A program made the position numbers and the translations under genes. The notes under the pieces were generated by a model. It was not told the DNA's origin, did no database searches, and saw only the letters and a list, made by a program, of their open reading frames with translations. Below are positions 5,493-5,560 of a stretch of DNA of 5,560 bases, in pieces. Every line of letters starts with the position of its first letter. Within the stretch, counting starts at the first letter, position 1. The DNA is from Planctomycetota bacterium (GTDB lineage Bacteria > Planctomycetota > Brocadiia > Brocadiales > Bathyanammoxibiaceae): contig JAUXLO010000132.1 in NCBI GenBank assembly GCA_030623665.1, positions 1 to 5,560 on the forward strand, written 5' to 3'.

Positions 5493-5550
5493 TGTAGGGG
5501 TTCGATTTATCGAACCCTTATGGTCGGGCGCGATAAATCACGCCCCTACA
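5493..5550. repeat. MITE/REP-like element with inverted termini and two nested palindromes
   Basis: A 58-nt unit begins TGTAGGGG and ends CCCCTACA. Its 25-nt arms (5493-5517 and 5526-5550) are inverted near-copies around an 8-nt centre, TTATGGTC. Each arm is itself palindromic: 5498-5517 has a perfect 9-bp stem (GGGTTCGAT/ATCGAACCC) and 5526-5545 a stem with one mismatch (GGGCGCGAT/ATCACGCCC). There is no coding capacity. It resembles non-autonomous mobile or REP-type elements; as RNA it could also act as a bidirectional terminator, though no long T tract adjoins it. Confidence 0.65.
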
Positions 5551-5560
5551 AAAATACATG

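Overview
The window looks like chromosomal DNA from an uncultured bacterium, probably an anaerobe, with moderately high GC. Three promoters resembling the bacterial sigma-70 consensus, a tRNA-Arg(ACG) next to the deaminase that modifies it, and an acyl-CoA dehydratase/reductase-family protein support this. Frequent ATA (Ile) and AGG (Arg) codons recall groups such as Nitrospirota, Desulfobacterota or anammox-type Planctomycetota, but the sequence alone does not settle the lineage.

Left part (1-2473): the first 393 codons of an AMP-forming acetyl-CoA synthetase lie on the minus strand and run off the left edge. A divergent intergenic region carries one near-consensus promoter per direction. 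To its right is a complete single-gene member of the HgdB/BcrC/FldC (2-hydroxyacyl-CoA dehydratase / benzoyl-CoA reductase) family, followed by a weak candidate terminator.

Middle part (2474-4562): a plus-strand cluster of a 37-residue single-span membrane miniprotein with a strong Shine-Dalgarno, the fluoride channel crcB/fluC, a DUF190 (UPF0166) protein overlapping it by one base, and a RadC protein. The RadC carries an unusual N-terminal extension that looks like the C-terminal part of an endonuclease III-type glycosylase, including the complete C-x6-C-x2-C-x5-C iron-sulfur loop.

Right part (4563-5560): a strong promoter reads into tRNA-Arg(ACG), tadA and tRNA-Ser(CGA). TadA deaminates A34 of tRNA-Arg(ACG), so substrate and enzyme are adjacent. 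The tadA frame has no stop of its own before the tRNA-Ser gene: it reads 55 nt into it and stops in the variable-arm loop. The window ends in two dispersed-type palindromic repeats.

The points most worth following are the Fe-S/RadC fusion, the tadA/tRNA-Ser overlap, the miniprotein ahead of fluC and the stand-alone HgdB-family protein divergent from acs. I found no CRISPR array, transposase or phage gene.
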